DNA of 32,518 nucleotides from Caulobacter sp. (GTDB lineage Bacteria; Pseudomonadota; Alphaproteobacteria; Caulobacterales; Caulobacteraceae). The stretch covers positions 1 through 32,518 of the forward strand of contig JARWZW010000023.1 of NCBI GenBank assembly GCA_029866155.1, written 5' to 3'. Each line of letters starts with the position of its first letter. Position 1 is the first letter of the stretch. Positions 9,320-15,891 of the stretch are shown here, one piece after another. The translations under genes and the position numbers were made by a program. The notes beneath the pieces were generated by a model that had not been told where the DNA came from, did no database searches, and saw only the letters and a program-made list of their open reading frames with translations.

Positions 9320-9323
9320 GATG

Positions 9324-10031
9324 TCAGTTCACCACCTGAGAAACCGCGCCTGTCGCCTTTTCATCCCGCTCGGATCCGGTGGCTTTGCCCTGCCGGTATT
9401 TTTCGAACATCACGCCGCGCTGCTGAGCGTCGGCGGCCGTCATGTCGCGGGGATTGAGGAGGTCTTCCGGGGAGGCGATCTGGGCCGCCATGTTGGCTGC
9501 AATGGCGCAGCCGAAGTTGTCATAGACCCGGTTGTCGCTGCTGTGGCTGAGGTTGCGCCAGTTCCCGCAGGTCGGGGTTTCGACCACATAGCGGCTGAAA
9601 CTGATGACCACCGGCGCCCTGGGCTGATCGCTGCCGTCATAGGCCTGCATGCGGATGGCGGACGGCGGAACCCCCAACGACAGCAGTCGGTCGCGGGCGT
9701 CCCAAGCGACCCGGTTGGCGCCCCTGGCCTCCGGACCCGTCTCGGGCGCCCGGACCTGGATCTCGCGTCCTTCGGCCTTCAGCCACTGGCCGACGAATTC
9801 CTCAAGCGCCGCCGCCTGGGGCGCCGACAGGCCGGTGTCATGGGGCGCGAGGCGGATATCGACCGGGGCCGGCAACACCCTGACCTGGTCCTGCCAGGCG
9901 TCGAGGGCGGTGGGCGCCAGGCTTTCGGCCTGGGGGCCGGTTCCGGTCGCGCAGCCGGCCAGAAGCACGACCGCCGCCAGGGCGGAAAGGCCAGGAAGAG
10001 ACAGGACTGGAGCGCTGGGACGATGGGTCAT
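9324..10031 (-). CDS. cpaD: Pilus assembly lipoprotein CpaD
   Basis: A 235-residue outer-membrane lipoprotein of the CpaD family. The N-terminal hydrophobic segment ends in a lipobox (LLAGC, Cys near residue 26). The rest is periplasmic and contains the conserved stretch TPTCGNWRNLSHSSDNRVYDNFGCA, which has two cysteines that may form a disulphide, followed by NMAAQIASPEDLLNPRDMTAADAQQRG. CpaD is thought to act with the CpaC secretin in the outer membrane. It lies between cpaC and cpaE with gaps of four bases on both sides, as expected inside a tight operon. Confidence 0.93.
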   Translation of the reverse strand: MTHRPSAPVLSLPGLSALAAVVLLAGCATGTGPQAESLAPTALDAWQDQVRVLPAPVDIRLAPHDTGLSAPQAAALEEFVGQWLKAEGREIQVRAPETGPEARGANRVAWDARDRLLSLGVPPSAIRMQAYDGSDQPRAPVVISFSRYVVETPTCGNWRNLSHSSDNRVYDNFGCAIAANMAAQIASPEDLLNPRDMTAADAQQRGVMFEKYRQGKATGSERDEKATGAVSQVVN

Positions 10032-10035
10032 CTGG

Positions 10036-11631
10036 CTACTCGATCACATATCCAATGGGGCCCTGGTAGGGACGGTCGGCGTTGGCCCCCGGAGGGGCCT
10101 TGACGGCCTTGTTCAGCTTGCCGAGCAGCAGGGTTTCCGGGTCGCTGGCCAGCTGAAGTCCATCCGCCGGAGACTGGAATTGGCGGGGCGCGCGGGGGTC
10201 GACAATGTAGGGCGTCACCAGGATCACCAGTTCGGACTGGCCGCTGATGAAGTCCCGCGACCGGAACAGGCTGCCCAGCACCGGCATGTTCATCATGCCC
10301 GGAATGGAATCGAGGTTCTGGGCAGTCCGTTCACGAAGCAGGCCGGCGATCATCATGGTGCCGCCGGACGGCATCTCAACCACGTTCTCCGCCCGCCGCA
10401 CCGACAGGCCGGGAATGGTCAGGGTCGATAAGCCGGACTGCAGGGAGAACGCTCCGGCGCTGCTGAGTTCGGAGACCTCGACGGAAATCTTCAGGGAGAT
10501 GCGGCCGCCGCCCATGACGATCGGGGTAAAGCCCAGACCCACGCCATATTTCTTGAACTCGACCGTCACCCGGCCGGAATTGTCCTGGCCCACCGGGACC
10601 GGGAACTCACCGCCGGCCAGGAAATTGGCGGGCTCGCCATTGGAGGTGGTCAGGTTGGGTTCGGCCAGGGTGCGGACCAGGCCCACACGTTCAAAGGCCT
10701 TGATGGTGGCGCTACCCTTGTTCAGCTCATTTGAGCCGGCCACATTCTGGGTGGTGGCCGTCTCCCAGTTTGCAGCGTCCTTGGGACCATTGACGATCAC
10801 CGGGCAGAGCGCCCCGGCAGACCAGCCGGCGCCGGTGCAGGGCTGCTCCATGATGGTCGCCTTGGTGGTGTCCAGGTTATAGCCGCCGGACAGGCCACCC
10901 AGCAGGGCCCCGCTGATTCCGAAGGTCGCCGATTTGGCGAAGGTCAGCTGGTCCTGTCCCAGTTGGCCAAGGACGGCGTTGAGGTCGAAGCCCAGCTGCT
11001 TGACCACATCCCGGTTCACCTCGACCACCCGGACCTTCAGCATGACCTGGTCCTTGCCGGCCACCTGCAGCAGGTTCATCACCATCTCGGGCTTGGCGAC
11101 CGATCGGGCGGCGATCTGGCCAGCCTTGTCGGCGTCGCCGGGAGTCAGGACCAGTCCGGTCAGGATGATGGAGTCGCCGATCGGCTCGATCCGGACCTTG
11201 GACCCGGGCAGAACCCGGTTGATGGTGTCGGCGAGGGCGGAAATGTCCTGATCGACCCTCACATTGAGAGACAGGATCCGCCGGCCGGCGGCGTCGAAGA
11301 ACACCGCATCGGTCTGGCCGGCCGCCAGGCCGAGCAGATAGATTCGCCGGCTGGTCCGCATCACGGCGTCGGCCACCAAAGGATTGGTCACCAGAACATC
11401 GCGAACGTCGACAGGCAGTTCGATGATTGCTGACTTGCCGCGCGGCAAAGACAGGGACTGGGCTGCGGCGCCGGAAGACAGGTCGACTCGAACCGTATCG
11501 GGTGTGGCGGAGGCCATCCCCTGGCTGCGGACGTCAGGTCCCCCGGACAGGGTCTGGGCCAGAGCGGGTGCGCCGGCCAGGTGCAGTCCGGCTGCCGAAA
11601 GCAGGGCGGGAAGGAGCCGAAGCGGCTTCAT
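10036..11631 (-). CDS. cpaC: Pilus secretin CpaC (RcpA)
   Basis: A 531-residue outer-membrane secretin that forms the exit pore for the Flp pilus. It has a cleavable signal peptide ending in APALAQ, a pilus-formation N-terminal domain (about residues 45-130, with the VLVTNPLVADAVM motif), a BON-like segment (about 130-190), and the C-terminal secretin domain with LAGGEFPVPVGQDN and the signature region around KYGVGLGFTPIVMGGGRISL. The length is normal for the family. Its ATG overlaps the cpaB stop by four bases, so translation is coupled. The N-terminal domain has a stand-alone relative at 14375-14755. Confidence 0.95.
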   Translation of the reverse strand: MKPLRLLPALLSAAGLHLAGAPALAQTLSGGPDVRSQGMASATPDTVRVDLSSGAAAQSLSLPRGKSAIIELPVDVRDVLVTNPLVADAVMRTSRRIYLLGLAAGQTDAVFFDAAGRRILSLNVRVDQDISALADTINRVLPGSKVRIEPIGDSIILTGLVLTPGDADKAGQIAARSVAKPEMVMNLLQVAGKDQVMLKVRVVEVNRDVVKQLGFDLNAVLGQLGQDQLTFAKSATFGISGALLGGLSGGYNLDTTKATIMEQPCTGAGWSAGALCPVIVNGPKDAANWETATTQNVAGSNELNKGSATIKAFERVGLVRTLAEPNLTTSNGEPANFLAGGEFPVPVGQDNSGRVTVEFKKYGVGLGFTPIVMGGGRISLKISVEVSELSSAGAFSLQSGLSTLTIPGLSVRRAENVVEMPSGGTMMIAGLLRERTAQNLDSIPGMMNMPVLGSLFRSRDFISGQSELVILVTPYIVDPRAPRQFQSPADGLQLASDPETLLLGKLNKAVKAPPGANADRPYQGPIGYVIE

Positions 11632-12515
11632 GGGGACACCTTTACTTCGGTCATCACGCCGGCCCGGTGCACCCGCACCATGGAGCTTGTGTTTGAACTA
11701 TTGGCGCCGCCGCCCCGGGATGGCCCGCCAGCGGTGTCCGACACCCCTCGCAGCACCAGCATCAGAACGCCGCTCTGCTTGGCCTGGGCTAGGGCGCTGA
11801 CCATCACCTCGGAAGCGGATGCGGGGATCTCGAGGGTAGCGACGGTGCCGACCATGGACTTGGCGTCCTTTTCCGGCTCCGGCTTCTGATCAATGGCGAG
11901 GACCCGGACATTGCGCATGACGGTGTGGGTCTCGAAACCCACGACATTCTCATCGGGACTGTCGCGGCTATAGATGACGTCAACCCGGTCGCCGGGAAGT
12001 ATGAAGCCGGCGACCGCCGTATCGACCGTGACCGGGGCGGAGATGGCGCGCATCCCGGCGCCCAGAACCACCGCCATGAAACCGCCCTCGCCGCCGCGCA
12101 CGACCTTGCGCAGGACAATCGGCTCGCCCTTCACGAAGGGTTCCTTGACGATCGCGCCGACCACCTGCTCCATGCCCGCGCCGGAGAACAGGTTTCCGGC
12201 GGTCTTGGCTGCGGTCTGGGCGGCGCCCGCCGCGCCGTCCTTGGCCACCTCGGGCGCAGCGCCGTCGGAGATGAAGGCGGCATTGAGGGATTCGGCCGGC
12301 CAGCCCTGCCAGCTGACGTCAGCAGCGGTGATGCGCAGGCCGACGGCCAGGTCCTGTTTGGCCACCAGCACCTGAACCATGGGCTTGGCCGGAGCGGTCT
12401 CCGTCACAGCGGCCGGGGCCGCTGACCTGGAGCCGAAGGCTCCACGGACCACGAAGGCCAGACCGATGGCGGCCACGGCTGCGATCACGAGAATGAAGAG
12501 TCGGACGGGGCTCAT
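11628..12515 (-). CDS. cpaB: Pilus assembly protein CpaB (RcpC)
   Basis: A 295-residue periplasmic protein tethered by one N-terminal helix (residues about 4-24), followed by the SAF-type domain (VLVAKQDLAVGLRITAADVSWQGWP, about 48-75) and the RcpC/CpaB domain. CpaB is thought to gate or stabilise the CpaC secretin. The ATG at 12515 (MSPVRLFILV) is chosen over a TTG nine bases upstream because CpaB family members typically begin this way. The Shine-Dalgarno sequence is weak, and a GC hairpin (12533-12549) sits just upstream. The gene follows cpaA after a 137-bp gap, the largest gap in the cpa run. Confidence 0.92.
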   Translation of the reverse strand: MSPVRLFILVIAAVAAIGLAFVVRGAFGSRSAAPAAVTETAPAKPMVQVLVAKQDLAVGLRITAADVSWQGWPAESLNAAFISDGAAPEVAKDGAAGAAQTAAKTAGNLFSGAGMEQVVGAIVKEPFVKGEPIVLRKVVRGGEGGFMAVVLGAGMRAISAPVTVDTAVAGFILPGDRVDVIYSRDSPDENVVGFETHTVMRNVRVLAIDQKPEPEKDAKSMVGTVATLEIPASASEVMVSALAQAKQSGVLMLVLRGVSDTAGGPSRGGGANSSNTSSMVRVHRAGVMTEVKVSP

Positions 12516-12532
12516 GCGGCTCAAACGGCTGG

Positions 12533-12549
12533 CCCGTCCTGGGGACGGG
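12533..12549. repeat. GC hairpin upstream of cpaB
   Basis: CCCGTCC (12533-12539) and GGACGGG (12543-12549) pair perfectly around a three-base loop, 18-34 bases before the cpaB ATG on the minus strand. It lies in the only sizeable gap within the cpa run, so it could modulate cpaB translation or mark an RNA processing or termination point after cpaA. No T-run follows in either direction. Confidence 0.35.
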
Positions 12550-12652
12550 GAGGGAACCGGTCAGACTCCGCTTTGGCGGGTCCGGGCCGATGATTCGCGT
12601 CGCAGCTTTCCGGCGACTTCCTGACCATGCGCGGGCCATGGTTAACGCGTGA

Positions 12653-13174
12653 CTAAGGAAGTGCGGCGAAGGCCATGGCCAATGGGCTCTCCGGAAAAGC
12701 CGCCAGAGCGCCGATGGCGATCGCCACGCCATAGGGCGCATCGCCGCCCGGGGTCGCCAGGCGACCGACCCATTCTGGCCCCCGTACGGCGACCGGCCGG
12801 ATCCAGACCGACCTCAGGCCCAGAAGCGAAACCGCCAGGGCGCCGCCGGCCAGGCCGGTGACCAGAACGAACGGCATGGAGGCCGGCCAGCCCAGCCAGA
12901 GGGCCGCAGCCGCAAACATCTTGGCGTCGCCGCCGCCAATCCAGCCCATGGCGAACATGCCCATGGACAGAAACAGCGCGCCGACCCCTACCCCGACCAT
13001 GAGCAGGACGGTTTGCCAGGGAAGACCCAGAGCCAGGGCCGCCAGCAGGAAACCGCCGATCAGACCGAGGGAAATCCAGTTGGGGATCGTGAAACTGGTG
13101 ATGTCCTTCAGGCCGCCCACAATGACCAGGGCGGGAAAGACCATCAGCAGAAGAGCTTGGAGGAGCTGGATCAT
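12653..13174 (-). CDS. cpaA: Prepilin peptidase CpaA (TadV, A24 family)
   Basis: A 173-residue inner-membrane aspartyl peptidase that cleaves the leader of Flp prepilins and TadE/F-like pseudopilins after Gly. About six hydrophobic helices are visible. The two catalytic aspartates are present: Asp24 in LKDITSFTIPNW and Asp83 in the GGGDAKMF motif. There is no N-terminal methyltransferase domain, as usual for CpaA/TadV. It follows pilA after 111 bp that include a strong hairpin (13228-13251), so its expression may depend on partial read-through from the pilin promoter. Confidence 0.94.
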   Translation of the reverse strand: MIQLLQALLLMVFPALVIVGGLKDITSFTIPNWISLGLIGGFLLAALALGLPWQTVLLMVGVGVGALFLSMGMFAMGWIGGGDAKMFAAAALWLGWPASMPFVLVTGLAGGALAVSLLGLRSVWIRPVAVRGPEWVGRLATPGGDAPYGVAIAIGALAAFPESPLAMAFAALP

Positions 13175-13227
13175 GGTTGGTTACACTGCCGGATGACGGT
13201 GAAGCAAAGGTTGATCTCAAGCGGAAA

Positions 13228-13251
13228 GGGCCGCGGATTTCTCCGCGGCCC
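13228..13251 (-). terminator. Strong hairpin between pilA and cpaA
   Basis: GGGCCGCGGA (13228-13237) and TCCGCGGCCC (13242-13251) form a perfect 10-bp stem with a 4-base loop. Read on the minus strand it lies 35 bases after the pilA stop and is followed by TTTCCGC, a short T-run. A leaky terminator here would give high pilin mRNA and lower expression of the cpa genes, as is common for abundant structural subunits. Confidence 0.65.
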
Positions 13252-13285
13252 CCCCGTTTTCTTCGCAGCAGTAAGGCGCGATCGC

Positions 13286-13450
13286 TTACGGCAGCTTGTC
13301 GTTGATATCGCCGAAAGCGGTGTTGAGCTTGGTGCCGAGGGTGGTGACGGCGGTGATGATCACAACGGCGATCAGAGCGACGATCAGGCCATACTCGATG
13401 GCGGTGGCGCCGGATTCATCCTTCACGAAGCGCGAAACAAACTTGGTCAT
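13286..13450 (-). CDS. pilA: Flp/Fap type IVb major pilin PilA
   Basis: A 54-residue prepilin. The leader MTKFVSRFVKDESG ends at Gly14, and the mature part starts ATAIEYGLIVALIAV, with the Glu5-Tyr6 pair of Flp pilins, then a hydrophobic helix and a short polar tail. CpaA is expected to cleave after Gly14 to leave a 40-residue subunit. The ATG at 13450 has AGGAG upstream with an 8-base spacer; a longer in-frame extension to 13549 has no support. A CtrA-like box stands 90 bp upstream. The coding sequence is 98% identical (162 of 165 bases) to the upstream pilin at 13944-14108, differing at positions 13322, 13420 and 13426. It is the first gene of the pilA-cpa order seen in Caulobacter. Confidence 0.96.
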   Translation of the reverse strand: MTKFVSRFVKDESGATAIEYGLIVALIAVVIITAVTTLGTKLNTAFGDINDKLP

Positions 13451-13539
13451 GGCTTTTTCTCCTGTTGCAAGCCTCGTTAGCGGGTTCAAGCCGCTTGGCC
13501 TGCTCGCCCCGAAAACAAGGCCATCTTGGGGGATCCTGC

Positions 13540-13554
13540 TTAAACTCAAGTAAA
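13540..13554 (-). promoter_or_regulatory. CtrA-like box upstream of pilA
   Basis: On the minus strand the sequence is TTTACTTGAGTTTAA, that is TTTA-N7-TTAA, one base from the CtrA consensus TTAA-N7-TTAA. It begins 90 bp from the pilA ATG. The same arrangement (TTTACTTGA then TTAAG) stands at the same distance before the second pilin. A shared GGGGCGAGC block follows at 13502-13510. CtrA control of pilA is established in Caulobacter crescentus; here it is inferred from the motif and context. Confidence 0.6.
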
Positions 13555-13873
13555 CATCGAGCGCCCATTCCGGGTTTTATTATAGTTGATCTTTCTTTAC
13601 TATTATTTTTTCTTAACTATGTATCATTTATCGTTATTTTTCCATATGTTATGGTAATTTCAAATCTTTCTCGCCTTGCTGCAATTTTTCCTGCCCGGTC
13701 AGGTTCAGGCTGAACGGCCCCAGCGCCCGAGTCCCGTCCGGCGTCGGGTCCGTCCATCCGGCAGCGGTTTGCCGCCCCGGCGCCGAGCTTCAGACCTTGC
13801 TGGACAGGGCCGGTGGCCAGCTCCAGGGCCGCGGCAGGCCCGATGCTCATTGCAGCGGTTGATCCAGCGCATG
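13555..13873. other. Gene-free spacer between the two pilin genes, with an A+T-rich island
   Basis: No convincing gene is seen. Positions 13573-13670 are roughly 80% A+T by eye, a sharp contrast with the surrounding GC-rich DNA. They contain several TTAA and TTTA half-sites (for example TTAA at 13613-13616) but no second clean CtrA box. The part at 13690-13870 is GC-rich and carries a 77-codon minus-strand open frame without a ribosome site. The A+T-rich part lies just upstream of the pilA CtrA box, so it may act as an upstream promoter element, or as a binding region for a nucleoid protein. This is inference. Confidence 0.5.
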
Positions 13874-13904
13874 AAAAAAGGCCCCGGCTTGCGCCAGGGC
13901 CCTT
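13874..13904 (-). terminator. Intrinsic terminator after the second pilin gene
   Basis: Read on the minus strand, AAGGGCCCTGGC (13904-13893) pairs with GCCGGGGCCTT (13888-13878) with one bulged base, closed by a GCAA tetraloop. Six T residues follow (13879-13874). It lies about 40 bases beyond the stop of the 13944-14108 pilin. This is a textbook rho-independent terminator and suggests that the second pilin is a monocistronic transcript. Confidence 0.82.
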
Positions 13905-13943
13905 CAGTTTCTCTTGTAGAGAAGGGCTTTTCAGCCCGCCGTC

Positions 13944-14108
13944 TTACGGCAGCTTGTCGTTGATATCGCCGAAAGCGGTATTGAGCTTGGTGCCGAGGGT
14001 GGTGACGGCGGTGATGATCACAACGGCGATCAGAGCGACGATCAGGCCATACTCGATGGCGGTGGCGCCGGATTCATTCTTCAGGAAGCGCGAAACAAAC
14101 TTGGTCAT
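13944..14108 (-). CDS. Second Flp/Fap pilin, near-identical copy of PilA
   Basis: A 54-residue prepilin that is easily overlooked because of its size. It starts MTKFVSRFLKNESG and continues ATAIEYGLIVALIAV. It differs from PilA only by V9L and D11N, both in the leader that CpaA removes, so the two mature subunits should be identical. The third base change (13980) is silent. An AAGGAG stands 8 bases before the ATG at 14108, a CtrA-like box 90 bp upstream and an intrinsic terminator downstream. The high DNA identity stops abruptly at both ends of the coding sequence, suggesting recent duplication or ongoing gene conversion. It is probably expressed under the same control as pilA, and effectively doubles the pilin dose. 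Confidence 0.93.
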   Translation of the reverse strand: MTKFVSRFLKNESGATAIEYGLIVALIAVVIITAVTTLGTKLNTAFGDINDKLP

Positions 14109-14197
14109 GGGTATCTCTCCTTGCTAGCGGCCAACTTCGGGGTCTTCAGGTCGTTGCCCGCTCGCCCCAGATGCAACAACAGAATGACAAGCCGCCC

Positions 14198-14212
14198 TTA
14201 ATTTCAAGTAAA
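14198..14212 (-). promoter_or_regulatory. CtrA-like box upstream of the second pilin
   Basis: The minus-strand sequence TTTACTTGAAATTAA is TTTA-N7-TTAA, 90 bp before the pilin ATG. Its offset from the pilA box is 658 bp, exactly the offset of the two coding sequences. The GGGGCGAGC block (14160-14168) is also conserved at this offset. Further T/A-rich half-sites (TTTATTTTGG, TTTTACTTAA) and GATTC (GANTC, the CcrM methylation target) at 14267-14271 and 14347-14351 lie in the same divergent intergenic region, which also serves the plus-strand tadE-like set. Confidence 0.6.
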
Positions 14213-14374
14213 GCGCGAAATGAAGATCGCGTTTATTTTGGTTTACAAAGCGTTTTACTTAATTTTGATTCACCATTCGAACGGGAGCCCCAGCCCAGGC
14301 ACGACCTTCAGGCTTTATTGACCAATCCCCCCGATCCTTAAGGCTTGATTCATCCGAGAAATCCGGAGCCGTCC

Positions 14375-14755
14375 ATGCGCCGCCCTGCCCTGGCCATTCT
14401 CGCCGTCCTTCTGCTTGCGGCGCCAGCCCATGCACAGTCCCTCACGGTCCCCGTGGATCGGGCCGTTCGGATCGGACTGTCCGCCTCCGCCAAGGATGTG
14501 GCGGTTGGCAATCCGGCCATTGCGGATGTCACTGTCATGGACGAGCGCAACATCCTGATCCTGGGCAAGGCCTATGGAACGACAAATGTCGTGGTTCTGG
14601 ATCGCTCAGGACGGCTGATCCTGGACCGTGTGGTCAATGTGACCGCCCCCGATACAGGCCGGATCTCGGTCTATAAGGGCGCCACGCCGTCCCACTACGC
14701 CTGCTCACCTCGCTGCGAACTGACGACCTCAACCGGAGCGACACCTCCGCCCTGA
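14375..14755 (+). CDS. Stand-alone pilus-formation N-terminal domain protein (CpaC N-domain-like)
   Basis: A 126-residue periplasmic protein. The signal peptide ends in APAHAQ, followed by one domain (about residues 22-100) with the motif VAVGNPAIADVTVMDERNILILGKAYGTTNVVVLD. This matches the N-terminal domain found before the secretin domain of CpaC (compare VLVTNPLVADAVM in cpaC of this window). The C-terminus (CSPRCELTTSTG) has two close cysteines and no secretin domain. The ATG at 14375 has GGAG 6 bases upstream; an in-frame TTG at 14345 is less likely. It is the first gene of the plus-strand set divergent from the second pilin, and probably helps the CpaC pore or its assembly. The exact role is not established here. 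Confidence 0.82.
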   Translation: MRRPALAILAVLLLAAPAHAQSLTVPVDRAVRIGLSASAKDVAVGNPAIADVTVMDERNILILGKAYGTTNVVVLDRSGRLILDRVVNVTAPDTGRISVYKGATPSHYACSPRCELTTSTGATPPP

Positions 14756-14809
14756 AGACCCCGATGGGCCTAAACCGGACCTTAAGCTCAATCTGTCAGG
14801 GTCCTCGAT

Positions 14810-15361
14810 GTGCAGACCTCCAGCCTTCCCCGCCGCGCCCAGCGCCTGATCCGACGGTTCATCGCCGCTCGACGGGGATCTGCTGCAGTCGAATTCGCCT
14901 TCGTCGCCCTGCCCTTCCTAACCCTGCTGTTCGCCGTCCTGGAACTGGGCATGGTCTTCCTGGTGTCCACGACCCTGCAGAATGCGGCAGACGCCGCCGG
15001 CCGCAAGATCCGGACGGGCGAACTCCAGGCAGCCAGCGGCACGGCGGCGACCTTCAAGGATGCCATCTGCGGAGAAATGACCTGGCTGGGTTCGGACTGC
15101 AGCGGCAACCTGCTGATCGACGTCCGTACCTTCACCACCTTCAACAGCGTGTTGTTCGAAGACCCCGTGACCGATGGCGAGGTCGATCCCAGCAAGACAA
15201 AGTTCCAGCCAGGCAATGCCGAGGATATTGTCGTGGTCCGGGTTTATTATACCTGGACGCTGTTCACGCCGCTGCTCAATACAGGCCTGAAGACACTGCA
15301 CGGCGGCAAGCGGCTGATCTCCACCACCGTCACCTTCCGCAACGAGCCCTGGTCAACCTGA
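14810..15361 (+). CDS. TadE-like pseudopilin protein
   Basis: A 183-residue protein with the TadE-like pattern: a basic N-terminus with a Gly before SAAVEFAFVALPFLTLLFAVLELG, giving a prepilin-like cleavage site (RRG then SAAVEFA), one hydrophobic helix (about residues 24-50) and a periplasmic domain with two cysteines (ICGEMTWLGSDC). TadE and TadF are processed by the prepilin peptidase and act as minor pilins or assembly factors. The start is GTG at 14810 with AGGG upstream. It follows the N-domain protein after 54 bp, and its stop overlaps the next gene's ATG by one base. The subfamily (TadE, TadF or TadG) is not certain. Confidence 0.85.
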   Translation: MQTSSLPRRAQRLIRRFIAARRGSAAVEFAFVALPFLTLLFAVLELGMVFLVSTTLQNAADAAGRKIRTGELQAASGTAATFKDAICGEMTWLGSDCSGNLLIDVRTFTTFNSVLFEDPVTDGEVDPSKTKFQPGNAEDIVVVRVYYTWTLFTPLLNTGLKTLHGGKRLISTTVTFRNEPWST

Positions 15362-15891
15362 TGGGACTGTTTAAACGCTTTCGGCAGGACAGGCGCGGCG
15401 TCTCCGCCGTCGAGTTCGCCCTGATCGCTCCGGCGATCATCGCCTTCTATTTCGGTCTTGCAGAACTGACCCAGGCCATGATGGCCGAACGCCGGGTGGC
15501 GCATGCGGCTTCTGCGATCGGCGACCTGGTGGCCCAGTCCTCCCAGATCAATACCGCCAGCCTGACGGACATCTATTCCATCGGCGACACCATCATCAGC
15601 CCCTTTCCGACCGACAGCCTGAAGATGCGGATTACCTCCGTCGTGGCCGACGCCAGTCTCAAGCCGGCCGTGGCCTGGAGCACGGGAGACGGCATGACGC
15701 CCCTGGCGGTCGGCGCCAAGGTGTCCCTGCCCAATGGCCTGCTGACGGTCGCCGGCCAGAGCGTGATCATGTCCGAGGTGCAGTACAGCTACGACTCACC
15801 GGTGGACTATTTTGTCCCGTACGCGGTGAACTTCGACAAGATCTTCTTCCTGCGCCCCAGGAAATCGGACACCGTCACCAAGACCGATTAA
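15361..15891 (+). CDS. TadE/TadG-like pseudopilin protein
   Basis: A 176-residue protein starting MGLFKRFRQDRRG, then VSAVEFALIAPAIIAFYFGLAEL, again a prepilin-like segment with Gly before the hydrophobic helix and a Glu five residues in. The rest is a periplasmic domain ending in PYAVNFDKIFFLRPR. The ATG overlaps the stop of the upstream TadE-like gene in TGATG, so translation is coupled. It is much shorter than TadG proteins, which carry a von Willebrand domain. The 3' end overlaps the convergent pabC-like gene by 17 bases. Confidence 0.85.
   Translation: MGLFKRFRQDRRGVSAVEFALIAPAIIAFYFGLAELTQAMMAERRVAHAASAIGDLVAQSSQINTASLTDIYSIGDTIISPFPTDSLKMRITSVVADASLKPAVAWSTGDGMTPLAVGAKVSLPNGLLTVAGQSVIMSEVQYSYDSPVDYFVPYAVNFDKIFFLRPRKSDTVTKTD

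Noticed and set aside
7685..9457. 590-codon plus-strand open frame opposite cpaE
   Set aside because: It is a shadow of cpaE and part of cpaF, with no domain and no start signal.
13617..13850. 77-codon minus-strand open frame between the two pilin genes
   Set aside because: No ribosome site before the ATG, the last 20 codons run into the A+T-rich island, and the product has no recognisable pattern. Possibly a chance frame or a remnant.
14764..15360. N-terminal extension of the second pseudopilin-like gene
   Set aside because: It overlaps the TadE-like gene in another frame. The ATG at 15361 directly begins the typical basic N-terminus.
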